From: Hybos culiciformis
Lineage: Eukaryota; Arthropoda; Insecta; Diptera; Hybotidae
Direction: 5' to 3'
NCBI GenBank assembly: GCA_964007475.1
Contig: CAXFZM010000364.1
Location: 20,279-84,278 of the forward strand
DNA: 64,000 bases
The notes beneath the pieces were generated by a model. The model did not search any database. It was given only the letters and a program-made list of their open reading frames with translations, and was not told the DNA's origin. Position 1 is the stretch's first letter. Every line of letters starts with the position of its first letter. This document shows, piece after piece, positions 33,595 through 44,268 of this stretch. Position numbers and translations under genes: made by a program.

Positions 33595-35541
33595 ATGTCA
33601 AAACGATCTGAGGTTTGGAATCACTTTAAAAAAAATGAAAAAAATAGAGATGCTGCTTTCTGTAAGCATTGTAGTAAACAAATAGGATGTAAAGGATCAT
33701 CAACGACGCCACTTTTAAATCATTTAAAAGTTCATAAAATAATTATAAATTCAGCTTCAATCGATAAAATTCATGAACCATCTACTTCAAAAAAACATAA
33801 AAGTATTTACGATGATAATGTAATTACAAAATTTCTTAGAAATGAAACCCTGGATGAAATTTTGTCTCGATGTGTGGCAGAAGATGTGTTTTCAATGAAT
33901 GCTATAGTAAAATCACGAGCCATCAACGGCTATGTAAGAAGTAAAGGCTTTGTCATGCCTAAAAATCCCTCTACTGTAACGAAATCTATTTTAAACTTTT
34001 ATGGTATAAAAAAAGAAGAAACTATTGGTGTTCTCAATGAATTAAAAAAAAAAAACGTAAAATTTTCAATAACAGTAGACGAATGGACCGACAATTCAAT
34101 GAATAGATACCTTAATATTTCACTTCATGCCATTGTGGGAAATTTGATGAACAAATTTGAAATGTTTGTATTAGGGTTAGTTTATATAAAAGGTACATGC
34201 AATGCTGATCAAACCAAATTTTATGTTGAAAATAAATTAAAAGAATTTCAAATTGATATAAAAAAAGACATAATATCATCAACACATGATGCCGCCGCAG
34301 TTATGGTTAAATATGGAAGAATCCTTGGCATTACATCTCAACTTTGTTATAACCACGGTCTACATTTAGCCGTAACTGATATATTGTACAAAAAGAAACC
34401 AATAACTTCTTTTTGTGAAGAAGATGAAGAAATACCAGTCTATGTTGAAAAAGAAATAGAAGATGACGCTGCCGAAAACAGTAACATTATAAATAGTTTT
34501 GAAGATGCTAACATAGTCTTCGAAGAACACGAAGGAGATGATTTTCTAGATTTGACTGAAGAAGTTGATGACGTTGTGAAAAACCTCAGAAAAATTATAA
34601 GAACTATCAAATCCTCTTCAGTCAAAAACAATATTTTACAAGAATATGTTAAAGATGAAGAAGGTAAGTCGTTGCAGTTGATGTTGGATATAAAAATCAG
34701 ATGGAATTCCTTGATAACGATGATAAAACGCTTCCTTCAAATTAAGGATCCAGTAAATAGAACTTTAAGCGATTTGGGCCAACAAAAAATTTCAGACAGG
34801 CATATAGCTATTTTAAAAGAGTTGTTAGATGTCTTATTACCACTGGAAACAGCTGTTAAAGAATTAAGCAAAAATTCAGCAACCCTTTTGACTGCCGAAG
34901 GCGTTTACAAATTTGTTTTCGAACAGTTAGAAGGATTTGCAACGGATCTAACAAAAAAATTATTGAAACAGATAAAAAATCGAATGGATGAACGTCGTGA
35001 TAAAATCCTAATGACTCTGTTAATCTTTTTAGAAACAGGTAATATTCCACATTCAAATAAATATTTTGATTATAGTACAAAAGGTGCCGCTATTGCATTG
35101 GCAGTAGAAATTTTTAAAAGAATACATCCACCTCCTGTGTGTGGCAGAATTCAAAATGATGACTTTGAGGAAATAATTGAAGAAACAACTATTGAAAGTG
35201 AAGATGATGAAAGTGTAAATAGTGCAGTCTGTAAAAAATCGTCACTGCAGAAACAACTTTACGATGCGATTTCTTCAATTACCTATGTTGAGAAGCAAAA
35301 TGAAGAAAATACAACATTGCTGAAAAAAGATTTCATATATTTAAATAATTACAAAAAAAGAACAGATAATTTAAATATTATATATCGCGCATTATTGACA
35401 ATTAAACCTACATCCACTGCAACGGAGCGCGTGTTTTCTATTGCGGGTCTCACTAGGACAAAAATTAGAACTCGGCTCAATTTCGAGACTTTTAATGCAA
35501 TTGTTTTTTTAAAATATGCATTTTTAAAAATGAAACAATAA
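33595..35541 (+). CDS. hAT transposase, intact (648 aa)
   Basis: Single uninterrupted ORF. An N-terminal BED-type zinc finger is formed by C23, C26, H43 and H47. The catalytic triad of the hAT fold is visible: D162 in SITVDEWTD, D232 in STHDAAAVM, and E611 in PTSTATERVFS. A CxxH-like LCYNHGLHLA lies in the insertion domain, and IRWNS supplies the conserved tryptophan. The C-terminal hATC dimerisation domain ends RTRLNFETFNAIVFLKYAF. It cuts the element out and reinserts it with 8-bp duplications. The start chosen is the first ATG, 380 bp inside the left terminus; the reading frame has no competitor. Length and domain order match active relatives of the family. Confidence 0.95.
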   Translation: MSKRSEVWNHFKKNEKNRDAAFCKHCSKQIGCKGSSTTPLLNHLKVHKIIINSASIDKIHEPSTSKKHKSIYDDNVITKFLRNETLDEILSRCVAEDVFSMNAIVKSRAINGYVRSKGFVMPKNPSTVTKSILNFYGIKKEETIGVLNELKKKNVKFSITVDEWTDNSMNRYLNISLHAIVGNLMNKFEMFVLGLVYIKGTCNADQTKFYVENKLKEFQIDIKKDIISSTHDAAAVMVKYGRILGITSQLCYNHGLHLAVTDILYKKKPITSFCEEDEEIPVYVEKEIEDDAAENSNIINSFEDANIVFEEHEGDDFLDLTEEVDDVVKNLRKIIRTIKSSSVKNNILQEYVKDEEGKSLQLMLDIKIRWNSLITMIKRFLQIKDPVNRTLSDLGQQKISDRHIAILKELLDVLLPLETAVKELSKNSATLLTAEGVYKFVFEQLEGFATDLTKKLLKQIKNRMDERRDKILMTLLIFLETGNIPHSNKYFDYSTKGAAIALAVEIFKRIHPPPVCGRIQNDDFEEIIEETTIESEDDESVNSAVCKKSSLQKQLYDAISSITYVEKQNEENTTLLKKDFIYLNNYKKRTDNLNIIYRALLTIKPTSTATERVFSIAGLTRTKIRTRLNFETFNAIVFLKYAFLKMKQ

Positions 35542-35549
35542 TTTAATCT

Positions 35550-35670
35550 ATGACTTTATTTCATTTAATCATTTCATTTAATCATTTCATTTATTCATTT
35601 CATTTATTCATTTCATTTATTCATTTCATTTATTCATTTCATTTATTCATTTCATTTATTCAATAATTAC
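35550..35670. repeat. 13-bp tandem repeat in hAT 3' region
   Basis: About nine units of catttcatttatt or the taat variant, just after the transposase stop. Confidence 0.9.
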
Positions 35671-35875
35671 ATTTATTAATAATTCAATTTTATTATTATT
35701 CTATTATTTGTTACTTTTTTTTTGTTATTTTGAATTAAATACCACAAATAAAAAAATATTTCTTATTATTTATTTTAATTATCCGGATATCCGGATTATC
35801 CGGATACTTTATTTTTTATGTATTCGATATCCGGATAATCAAAAAGGTCGGATATTTAGAAACCCTAGTTACGAC

Positions 35876-37765
35876 GATGAATTTTCTGCCATATACATAG
35901 GGTCTAAAGAAATTGATTGCCCAGTGAATAGAAAGCAATTCTTTTTCTATTATTGGTTTGTTAAGTTCTGCAGAATTTAATGTTTTACTGGCATAGCTTA
36001 TTGGTAAATCTTGTCCAATTTCTCCTTGAGATAAGACTGCTCCGAAGGCGGATTGTGAAGCGTCTGTTGTGATTATAAAAGGTTTGGAATAATCTGGATA
36101 TTGTAAAATGGGAGGGTTAATTAATTTATTTTTTAAATTTAAAAATGCATTTGTACAATTTTCATTCCAATTAAATATTGATTTCTTTTTTGTTAGATCG
36201 TTCAAAGGTTTTGCTATAGCTGCAAAGTTTGGTATAAATTTTCTGTAATAATTGCAGAATGCTACAAAACGTTTTATTTCATCAGCGTTTTGGGGTTGTG
36301 GATAATTTTTTACTGCAAAAAGTTTAGTTGGGTCTGTTTTTATGCCTTTATTAGTTATTAAATGGCCTAAATAAATTACTTCTTTCTGTAAGAAACTACA
36401 TTTTTCTGGATTTAGCTTTAAATTATATTTTCTTAATCGTTCAAATACTTTTATTAAATTTTCGTTGTGGTGTTTAATAGAACATCCAAATATTATTATA
36501 TCATCAACATAAATAAATGATTCTGAATTTAAACCTGATAAGGCAATTGTTAACATTCGCTGAAAACTATTTGAAGAGATTTTTAAACCAAATGGGAGTC
36601 TTTTAAATTGAAAATGTCCATTATTAGATGAAAATGCTGTACAAGGTCTTGAATTTTTTTCTAATTCGATTTGGTGAAAAGAACTGACCATATCTAATGT
36701 GGTAAAGTATTTTGCTCTTCCTAAATTATCTAGTACGTCTTCTAATTTGGTCAAAGGAAATTTGTCATTTTGAATTTTTTTGTTTAGTTGACGGAAATCT
36801 ACTACTAGTCTCCATTTTTTGGTGTCATTAGAGGATTTCTTTGGTACTAAGAGTAAAGGTGAGTTATATGGACTGTAAGAGTGTTCAATAATGTCTTCTT
36901 TCAATAATTTATCTACTTGATCATTAATTTCTGTTAATTGCGAATTTGGAAATCTATAATTTTTAATATAAATAGGGTTTTTATTTTCTAAGGCAATATT
37001 TTGTTTATAGAAATTATTAGTCGTTAATGAATCACCTGGTAAGTAAAATATATCTTGGAATTGTTTGCAAATTTTAAGTGTTTCATTTTGAGCTTTTGGG
37101 TCGTCTGGGTTAATGCTTAATATTTGTTCTAAATGTAATAATCGATTGTGATCGTTATTTTCAATATTCACTATGTTATAATTGTTTAAAGGTACTGTTT
37201 TAGGCTTATAATTTTTTATGGTCATTGTTTTATCATTAGTATTTAAAATTTTTACATTCGATATGCCATTTTTGGCTATAATCGTGTTGGCTATGAATAT
37301 TCCTGGTGTTATTTCTTCACTCAGGACAAGTGTCTCTTCAGTTCTCTGAACATGTAAAGGACATATAATTTCAGTTCTGGCTGGTATCACCAGTTGACTG
37401 ATACAATTAGAATTAATGGGTATATTTATTACCTCATCACTTATCGTAAGTGATAATTCATTTGTTTCAAAATTAATTAATGCGGAGTATTTCATTAAGA
37501 AATCTCGGCCTAAGATTCCATCCGTTTTGATTGGAAATTTATCTTCTACACAGTGTAGATTTATAAAACATTTTTTGTTTTCAATAATAAAATGTGTTTG
37601 TAGTGTGCCTAAAGATTCGTGTACGTTATTGCCTATTCCTGTAATTTTGCAAGTACTATTATTATTAATGTCAATTGAATTTGTGAATTGTTCTTTGATG
37701 ACAGATATGTCTGCACCAGTATCAATCATGAATTTAATTGGATTATAATAATTGGGTCTTTGCAT
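35876..37765 (-). CDS. pol: Gypsy pol, 5' part (protease, RT, RNase H)
   Basis: Starts near 37765, 38 bp after the gag stop in another frame, so expression by frameshift or reinitiation is likely. Aspartic protease active site IDTGADISV lies about residue 14. RT motifs in order are WRLVVDFRQLNKK, FTTLDMVSSFHQI, RLPFGLKISSNSFQR and FIYVDDIIIFG (catalytic YVDD). RNase H begins with TTDASQSAFGAVLSQ and has SYASKTLNSAE and EKELL. The frame runs into the hAT left of 35876. No internal stops. Confidence 0.9.
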
Positions 37766-37803
37766 TAGGATAAAAAATGTAGGTGAATTGTTTTTAAAAT
37801 TAT

Positions 37804-39111
37804 TTATTGTATATTTAAAGCATTCATTTCCCCGATTACCGTTTGACCCGAATCGGGGGTCCGTCCGTTTCCCGATTCTAATGCGTTAACGTTCCTATTA
37901 TTAAAATTTTGGTCATCGTTTCTACGATTGTTATTATATCTGTTATTATAGGAATTATTATTCCTGTTATTATTAATTGGTTGAGAGTTATTGTAGTCTC
38001 TATTTCTATAATAGTCAGTGGAATTCGTATGTTGCTGATTTCTATTATAGTTACGATTATCATTAGTATTTGATCTATGATTACTATTATTCATATTATT
38101 ATTACTAGTACGATTATTATGATTATTTTGATTATTTTGATTACTATGATTATTATGATTATTATGACCATTCCTTGGTCTATTATTATTATTAAAATTA
38201 TTGCTAGTATTTCTATTATTATTATAATTTCTTCTACCATTATTTCTATTATTATTGTTGTTATTATTCCTACTATTACTTCGATTTGAGTAGGTATTTA
38301 TATTATTACTATTATTATTAGTATTATTACTATCTATTTCCAAAATAAGTTTTATTGCTTCTGTAAAAGTTTTTGGTTGTGCCGCTAAAATGACTGATTG
38401 TATGGGTTCTACTAAGTTTGTCTTAAGGCATTGCAGAGCAAATTTATCATTAACTTTTATTATTACAGCTTTTGCGTCAGCTGTTTCATTTTTGGACTGT
38501 ATCATATTTAATTCATTTATTAGTATTTCTAATTTCTCATCATATTTTGTGGCTGATATTGATCTATTCTTTCCTAATTGGTCGATTTCGTTGTGTATTT
38601 TAGTATAGGTTCTAGTGCTCATGAAATTATTATTTAAAATTTTTTTTAAAGTTTCAATTGTTGTAGGTTCTGTCTCATTTATAATTCTATTTTTCACTTT
38701 TTGTGATAATTTTATGTTATAAATGAATTTTATTAATTTTTCTCTATCTGCTACTTTAGTATTATCGTGAATGTATTCCGTTATGCTTATGAATTCTTGC
38801 AATTTAGCATAGGAACCTTCAAATAATGGGATTATCTTATTTAAATTTGCTATGTCAAAATCCATCTTATTATTTATGATTTCTATCAAATAAGATTTAA
38901 TTAATGTCACGTATTTCGAATACTCTGTTCTTAAACCTGTCTTCCCTGTTCTCAAATTTGATTCCCTAACAGAGCTTATAAATAGCAATTTGTTGTAAAT
39001 TACTTTAGTTAATTCAGCCTTTGCTGCAGAGATATTAAATTTTGTTTTTATTATATTATTGTAGAGTTTTTCTAATTGTTCAATTTCTTTTTGGAATTTC
39101 TCAAGGGTCAT
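37804..39111 (-). CDS. gag: Gypsy gag, Asn-rich
   Basis: 435 aa. The N-terminal 260 residues are helical and charged, as in gypsy capsid regions. From about residue 265 the protein is Asn/Arg-rich with almost no hydrophobic residues and no CCHC knuckle, so RNA binding would have to use the arginines. The Asn bias follows the aat/att repetitive DNA (37880-38330) and may have grown by slippage. Intact. Confidence 0.85.
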   Translation of the reverse strand: MTLEKFQKEIEQLEKLYNNIIKTKFNISAAKAELTKVIYNKLLFISSVRESNLRTGKTGLRTEYSKYVTLIKSYLIEIINNKMDFDIANLNKIIPLFEGSYAKLQEFISITEYIHDNTKVADREKLIKFIYNIKLSQKVKNRIINETEPTTIETLKKILNNNFMSTRTYTKIHNEIDQLGKNRSISATKYDEKLEILINELNMIQSKNETADAKAVIIKVNDKFALQCLKTNLVEPIQSVILAAQPKTFTEAIKLILEIDSNNTNNNSNNINTYSNRSNSRNNNNNNNRNNGRRNYNNNRNTSNNFNNNNRPRNGHNNHNNHSNQNNQNNHNNRTSNNNMNNSNHRSNTNDNRNYNRNQQHTNSTDYYRNRDYNNSQPINNNRNNNSYNNRYNNNRRNDDQNFNNRNVNALESGNGRTPDSGQTVIGEMNALNIQ

Positions 39112-39745
39112 GCTATGAAAAAATTCTTGTGTGCAACATTTGAATTAAAGCGAAAAATATTTTTAATTGAAAATTTAATCATAGAGGGACAGAAAAAAAA
39201 TTTTTTAGGTTTTATTAATTTCTTAATAGGGTATTAATTTTGTTGTTTCCTATGATAATTATTTAAAATCATTAAATATATTTGGGTCATTAATTTGTTA
39301 ATAGGGTATTGAAAAATATTTTTAGGGTCTTTGCTAAATTTTAATGCAATCTTAATATTAAAATCTTTTTCTTTTTTGAAATGTATTGGTACGGTATGCA
39401 AAAAATTTTTATCTCTTTTTCTTTTTGTAAAATATCTAGGTAGAATTATTTTGATAGACAAGTGTTCTTTTTTTTTTTTTTTGTATAATAAATTTTATTT
39501 GAATATCGGGGTATTCATGATATAGTTTTATATTCGTGATAATTCCTAGAATTCTTTGGGGTATTCTTAAGTAATATTCTTAATTTTTATAAGGTTTGAC
39601 ATTTGGAAATTTTTCTTTTTTTTTTTTTTTTTTTTTTGATTCTTATGGTAATTTATAATACTAATAAGTAAGTAAAATTTTTGTATTTATTCATTATTTT
39701 TGTTTTACAATTCAATATAAATCAATATAAATTTTTAATTTATAA

Positions 39746-39780
<35 letters not shown>

Positions 39781-39953
39781 AACAATTTTATTTTTTATTT
39801 TTTGTGTTTTGTATGTGATTAAAGTTTTTGTTAAACATTTTGGTCATTTTTGTCGAAGTTTTGTGTAAATGTCGGTCTTGTTTAATTCTTCTTCTTGTCT
39901 TGTTTCTGTTCCATATTTTGAACTTCTGTGTTATATTATAAGTTTTGCGGTTT
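39112..39953 (-). other. Gypsy 5' leader
   Basis: 842 bp with long T runs (39610-39640, 39750-39780) and a repeated taatagggtatt word (39225, 39300). No ORF of note. Confidence 0.6.
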
Positions 39954-39965
39954 GCAGGATCGCCA
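39954..39965 (-). other. Gypsy primer-binding site
   Basis: Minus strand reads tggcgatcctgc immediately after the LTR end ctttaca. TGGCGA starts are used by elements primed by arginine-type tRNAs. The exact tRNA is not determined. Confidence 0.6.
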
Positions 39966-40302
39966 TGTAAAGGAAAAAATGTTTTCTCATTTAAAGGAAT
40001 GTTTTTATTTACTTTCTTCTTTATTGTTGATTATTTATTATCATGGATCATGGGTTGGACATCTATGTTGTCCAAGACATCTGAGGCCTATGAATACCCT
40101 AATCTATAATGACCACAAGCATGTCATTATAGAGATCCTATTGTCTAGGCTGTAATCAGCCGGTTTGTCCTATTAGAGCGGGACGCGCTTTCGTTTTGGC
40201 TGTATTCAGCCGGTTATCCGTATTATATTGCTCGGAAAGCTATCTTACCTGTATTGTATAGCACAGGGAAGCCGTTTATAAAAAGATGAGATTTGGTATG
40301 AA
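39966..40302 (-). repeat. Gypsy 5' LTR, truncated
   Basis: 337 bp, one mismatch with 30873-31209. Similarity ends abruptly at ggtatgaa; the U3 promoter part is absent. Confidence 0.85.
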
Positions 40303-40559
40303 ATAATTCTTGATTTGTAATTTAGGGTGCAAGAAAATTCTTTATTTGTAGTTTAGAATGAAAAAAGTTTAAGCGGGTGAAAAAAAAAATTTTGTCAGAA
40401 TTGTTCTTCGAGCCGAATGCAGTGTAAAAAATGATTTCCGGAGCCGCATAAATTTATGTTAAGAGCCGCAGTTTGAAGTATGAAGTAGACTATATGATTA
40501 TGATTTTTAACGAGGTATTCCCAGTAGGTCTAGTGCTAGTCCTCAAATAAATATACATA
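40303..40559. other. Unassigned sequence at the gypsy/BEL break
   Basis: Contains two imperfect ~28-bp copies (aattcttgatttgtaattt and aattctttatttgtagttt) and gagccg words. It may be the left part of the hAT MITE whose right end is at 41488. Confidence 0.4.
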
Positions 40560-41213
40560 CACTAGGTAGAAAAAGTCTGCGTACCGGCTCGTTTTCTTAT
40601 TTTTTGTTCCACATGTTCCCAGTTTTTGATGTCATTTAAAAGGACTCTGTAAAAAAATTTTTTTTATCAAAATTTAAATTTTGAGAAATATCAATTTTTC
40701 GAAAAGTCTGCGTACAGCCGGTTATAATGCCGCGTCTCAAAAATTAACTAATAATGCCATTTGAAAGGCAATTCAATGTAGATAATTTTGCGCCATATAA
40801 TTTTATCCCTACGATAAGTGAAAGTGTCAAAAATCGCCTTTGAAAATCATAAAAAGAAGCGGTTCTAACCTATTTTCCAGCAGTTCTAAGCTATTCCTAT
40901 GACTTTCAAAGACAATTTTTGACACTTTCCCTTATCGTACAGATAAAATTATATGGCGCAAAATTATCTACATTCAATTGCCTTTCAAATGAGATTTCTA
41001 GTTAATTTCTGAGACGCGGCATTGAAACAGGCTGTACTCAGACAGTTCAAAAAATAGATATTATTTCTCAAAATTTAAAAAAATAAAAAAAAAAAAAAAT
41101 GTTTTCACAAAAAAAACTTTTTTCATAGAGTACTTTTAAATGACATCAAAAACTGGGAACATGTTGAACAAAAAATAAGAAACGAGCCCGTACGCAGACT
41201 TTTCTACCTAGTG
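40560..41213. mobile_element. Palindromic mariner-type MITE, TA target
   Basis: The ends cactaggtagaaaa and complement lie directly beside TA on both sides (40558-40559, 41214-41215). The first ~100 bp are inverted at high identity, and most of the interior is also palindromic (gccgcgtctcaaaa, gcgccatataattttat and complements). No ORF. Tc1/mariner origin is inferred from the TA target. Confidence 0.85.
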
Positions 41214-41215
41214 TA

Positions 41216-41488
41216 TACCAAAAAAAAATTTTTACATAAATACTATGTTGATTTTATTCTATGCTGAATTCTCATTTGCACATTATACAATGTGCAATTT
41301 GATCACGGTATACAAAAAAAATTGTATACTGTGTTGATTTTTTTCTGGGTAGAGTTTTTTTGTGAACAATAGCACAGTAGTCAATTTCGAATGGATTTGC
41401 ATGTTCTTGACTACAAATCGATTGGCGCCCTATTCGTTAGGCGCCCTGTGCAAGTGCACATCATGCACATATAGCAGGACCGGCCCTG
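41216..41488. mobile_element. Right end of a hAT MITE
   Basis: Ends ...gcaggaccggccctg at 41488, the inverted form of a CAGGGCCGG hAT terminus, preceded by paired gcgccctattcgttaggcgc. It abuts BEL pol sequence. The left end was not located. Confidence 0.55.
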
Positions 41489-41489
41489 G

Positions 41490-42680
41490 CTATATCTGAA
41501 AACAACTAACGTTTGGTTATGGTTTCAGGAATTTCAGTACATTTTATTTTAAAAGAAAAATAGTCATCTTTTTATTCCAAGAAATACGTAACGTTTTTTG
41601 ATTGGGATTTACATCGAGATTTAGTACAAGGTCTGAAAATTGATCTTGTACAGGAATGCCTTCCAAGATCTCTGAGACATTTGCTGACCATTTCTTTAGC
41701 TCCAATTCTCCCTATTTGAGCATCCCTCTCAATTCAGTTTGTGCTATTATCGCGTCTTTAAGATTATACGCACCTGATAGAACGTCGTCGACGTAAAAAT
41801 CATTCCTTACAATTGGTTCGGCCGCAGGAAAATTCTTTGCTTCGTCTTTGGCTAGTTTTAACAAAGTCCGAATAGCAAGATAGGAAGCGGACGAAACGCC
41901 GAAAGTGACGGTGTAATCATGGACAGGAAGACTTGTATCGTTGCGATACAAAATTCTTTGATAGGGTGCATGAGAAGGGCTAACCCAAATTTGCCTATAC
42001 ATCTGTTCAATGTCGGCGGTAAATACAAATGGATATTTTCGCCATGTTAGAATAATAGACATCAGATCTTGTTGCAGAGCGGGTCCTACTTCTAAAATAT
42101 CATTTAAGGAATTACCATTACTCGATTTACAAGAAGCGTCGAAAACTACTCGTAATTTTGTGCTTGTGCTGGATGGCTTAAGCACGCCATGGTGTGGTAG
42201 GTATCCGTACTCCAGAATTTGGTCGTTTCCAGAATTTGTTAGAGTTAACTCTGGATTTTGTACTAAAGACATGTGACCTAATTGTATATATTCCTGAAGA
42301 ACTTTATCATACAGAGCTTTCACCGTTTGCTCCTTTTCTAGCCGTTTTTCAAGCATGTAAAAACGATTAAGTGCTATGAAGCGCGAATTTTCTAAATACC
42401 GCTGGGTTGGATATTCTTCTTGAAAAGGTAAGTTGACCACATAGCGGCCTTTTAGTGGTCGTTTCATAAATTTTTTCACAATATTGATCCTTGGAGGAAA
42501 GAAATTTTGGGGGAGTGACCTCTTCAATTTCCCAAAACTTCCGAATTTGCTCTACTTGGTTAAAGTAAGACCCGAAATTGCACTGAAATGTATTCTCGCA
42601 AGTTCCTGAAATAATCCAGCCGAACATGGTTGCTTGAGCTACCAATTGTTCGTTGTTAAACTTTCGGGTACCGTTCTGCA
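41490..42680 (-). pseudogene. pol: BEL reverse transcriptase region
   Basis: Open for 271 codons (42527-41712) and recognisable on both sides. Motifs are KLRVVFDASCKS, FVFTADIEQMYRQI, TFGVSSASYLAIRTL and NDFYVDDVLSGA (catalytic YVDD). Upstream the frame changes near 42450 (overlapping frame 42681-42367 with FGWIISG). Downstream a stop near 41706, a frameshift near 41565 and a TAG near 41507 occur before the sequence ends at SDIA, where the MITE begins. The expected following segment is absent. Confidence 0.85.
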
Positions 42681-42985
42681 AGCGTAAAGTTTGCGACCTT
42701 CGTAGATGCAGCCGTTTGTGTGCCTCCCATTCCAGAGATCGTAGCAGATACTAGTGTTGTTGGTATACCTGTTTTCCTCTGAACCAATTCTAGAAGCAAG
42801 GATACCTCTGACTCCGGATCAATAAGGGCTCGTAAACTGTGGGTCTGATGATTATGAATGATGGTAACTATTGCGGTGGCTAATAAGATTTTTTTCTTTG
42901 TGGATTGGCTAGTAACTTGAGCGTTATTTGAAAAGTTTTTGTGAGATGATGAATACGAGAATTGCGTCCCAATTAACCATATCAA
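42656..42985 (-). pseudogene. BEL protease region
   Basis: LRALIDPESEVSLL occupies the active-site position, where the family has D-S/T-G. The glycine is replaced by Glu, so the enzyme would not work. ISGMGGTQTAAS follows, typical of BEL proteases. It joins almost directly to gag residues, so the gag zinc-knuckle segment has been deleted. Confidence 0.8.
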
Positions 42986-44050
42986 TTTTTAAATGTTTGA
43001 GCCTCGAAACTAATTTATTGATTTTATCATATAAGTTTTTGATCTCGTTGGCTTTTTCAGTTTTAATAACAGGTATAGTCATGAAACTGTGAAGTTCAAT
43101 ATTTACCACTCTAGTGTTATTAACCTATCGTTTAGCATTTGCCATGCACTGTCGTAATCTCCGTTAAACAGTGTAGTCAGCTAGTAAGTCGGCCGCGGGG
43201 CCGCTGAGGAGCGATTTGAGAGTCCACAATTTTGTGGCATTTTTCATGGGAGTTTCATGTACACTGGCCAAGAATAAATCTCGAAACGTTAGCCACGAAT
43301 CATAATCTCCCTTAAAGTGCGGGATTTGAACTCTTTGAATTTTAAAATCATTGAATGGACTACAATTCAACCCGTTCTCTGACGTCGAGGGACTAGACGG
43401 TGAGTTTGAGATCAACAGAGGAAATTTATTGAATTGTGTCATAGTATTGTAAATATAAATTTTCCAAATCCGAAAAAACATTTGTAGCAAAATAATCGGT
43501 TTTTTTTAACGCATCTTCATCGTCGTATAAAACCTTCAAAAGGTCGGAGTGTACCGATTTTATTTTTGAAAAATGCTCTTCTAATGTTAAGAGCCTTTTT
43601 TCGAAATAGACTTTAGTTTTTCTGTCTGCCCCGTCCTTTTTATAATTTTTAAAAAATTGGGTTAAATAAGCTTTATTCTGCTCTTGCAGAAACAGCAGAC
43701 TTTCGAAGTTCGGCATTACTTTGTTTGCCTTAGAGTAACAGTCGATCCAGCCAAATATAAAAAAATTAACGAATGACTTACCGAATAATTTCCTATTGAT
43801 CTTCAAAATTTTCTGCAGCTATTTGTTGGGTTGATCGTTGATCGTCTGGCTGGATGATGGAACTAGAATTTTGGATGATGGAACTAGAATTGTGGATGAT
43901 GGCACTAGAATTATCCGTACAATTGATGGAATCTATTTTTGCTTCGTATCCAAATCTATGGTTGCTTCGTATCCAAATATATGGTTGCTTTCTCAAAAAT
44001 TTTTGATAATTTTTCTTTCTCAAAAAATATTTATAATTTTTCTTTCTCAA
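42924..44050 (-). pseudogene. gag: BEL gag, frameshifted
   Basis: Four frame segments: 44050-43793 (short Asn/Ser repeats from a three-copy 21-bp DNA repeat at about 43851-43913), 43806-43426 (helical N-terminal part, MPNFESLLFLQEQN), 43490-43164 and 43109-42924. The third contains the DUF1759-type block VQIPHFKGDYDSWLTFRDLF. The fourth contains the following LYDKINKLVSRLKHL block. Frameshifts separate segments two, three and four. Confidence 0.8.
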
Positions 44051-44268
44051 AAAAAATTTTATAATTATAATTTTTATTTGAATTCAAAATTTTCAAAATT
44101 TAAATTTGAATTTAAACTGGAACGACACTGTGTCTTAATTTTCTTGAAAATTTGGGAAGCTGAAGAGTTGTTTGGTTGATGTATTGGTTTCTGAGTAGTC
44201 CCGGCAGCCTCTCCGTGACAGTTGAATTTTTGTGGCTTGTTATACTCAGAATCCGGCTCGAAGGACCA
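44051..44268 (-). other. BEL leader and primer-binding region
   Basis: Next to the LTR end the minus strand reads ttggtccttcgagccggatt, a sequence found at this place in many insect BEL elements. The rest is untranslated leader with ttctttctcaaaaa repeats. Confidence 0.6.

Larger units (their letters stand above)
33214..35867 (+). mobile_element. Complete hAT transposon nested in gypsy pol
   Basis: Terminal inverted repeat tagggtttctaaa, perfect over 13 bp at both ends, followed by multiple ccggat/atccgg subterminal motifs. The 8-bp target duplication gttacgac is exact on both sides (33206-33213 and 35868-35875). It encodes one intact transposase. Length is 2,654 bp. Nothing needed for mobility appears to be missing. 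Confidence 0.95.
30873..40302 (-). mobile_element. Ty3/gypsy LTR retrotransposon inserted in BEL pol
   Basis: On the minus strand: truncated 5' LTR (40302-39966), primer-binding region, leader, gag (39111-37804), pol (37765-31573, split by a hAT) and 3' LTR (31490-30873). The shared 337 bp of the two LTRs differ at one visible position (31169/40262), indicating a young insertion. The U3 portion of the 5' LTR (about 280 bp) is missing and replaced by other repeats. No env ORF is present. Codon use is far more AT-rich than in the surrounding BEL genes. Confidence 0.9.
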
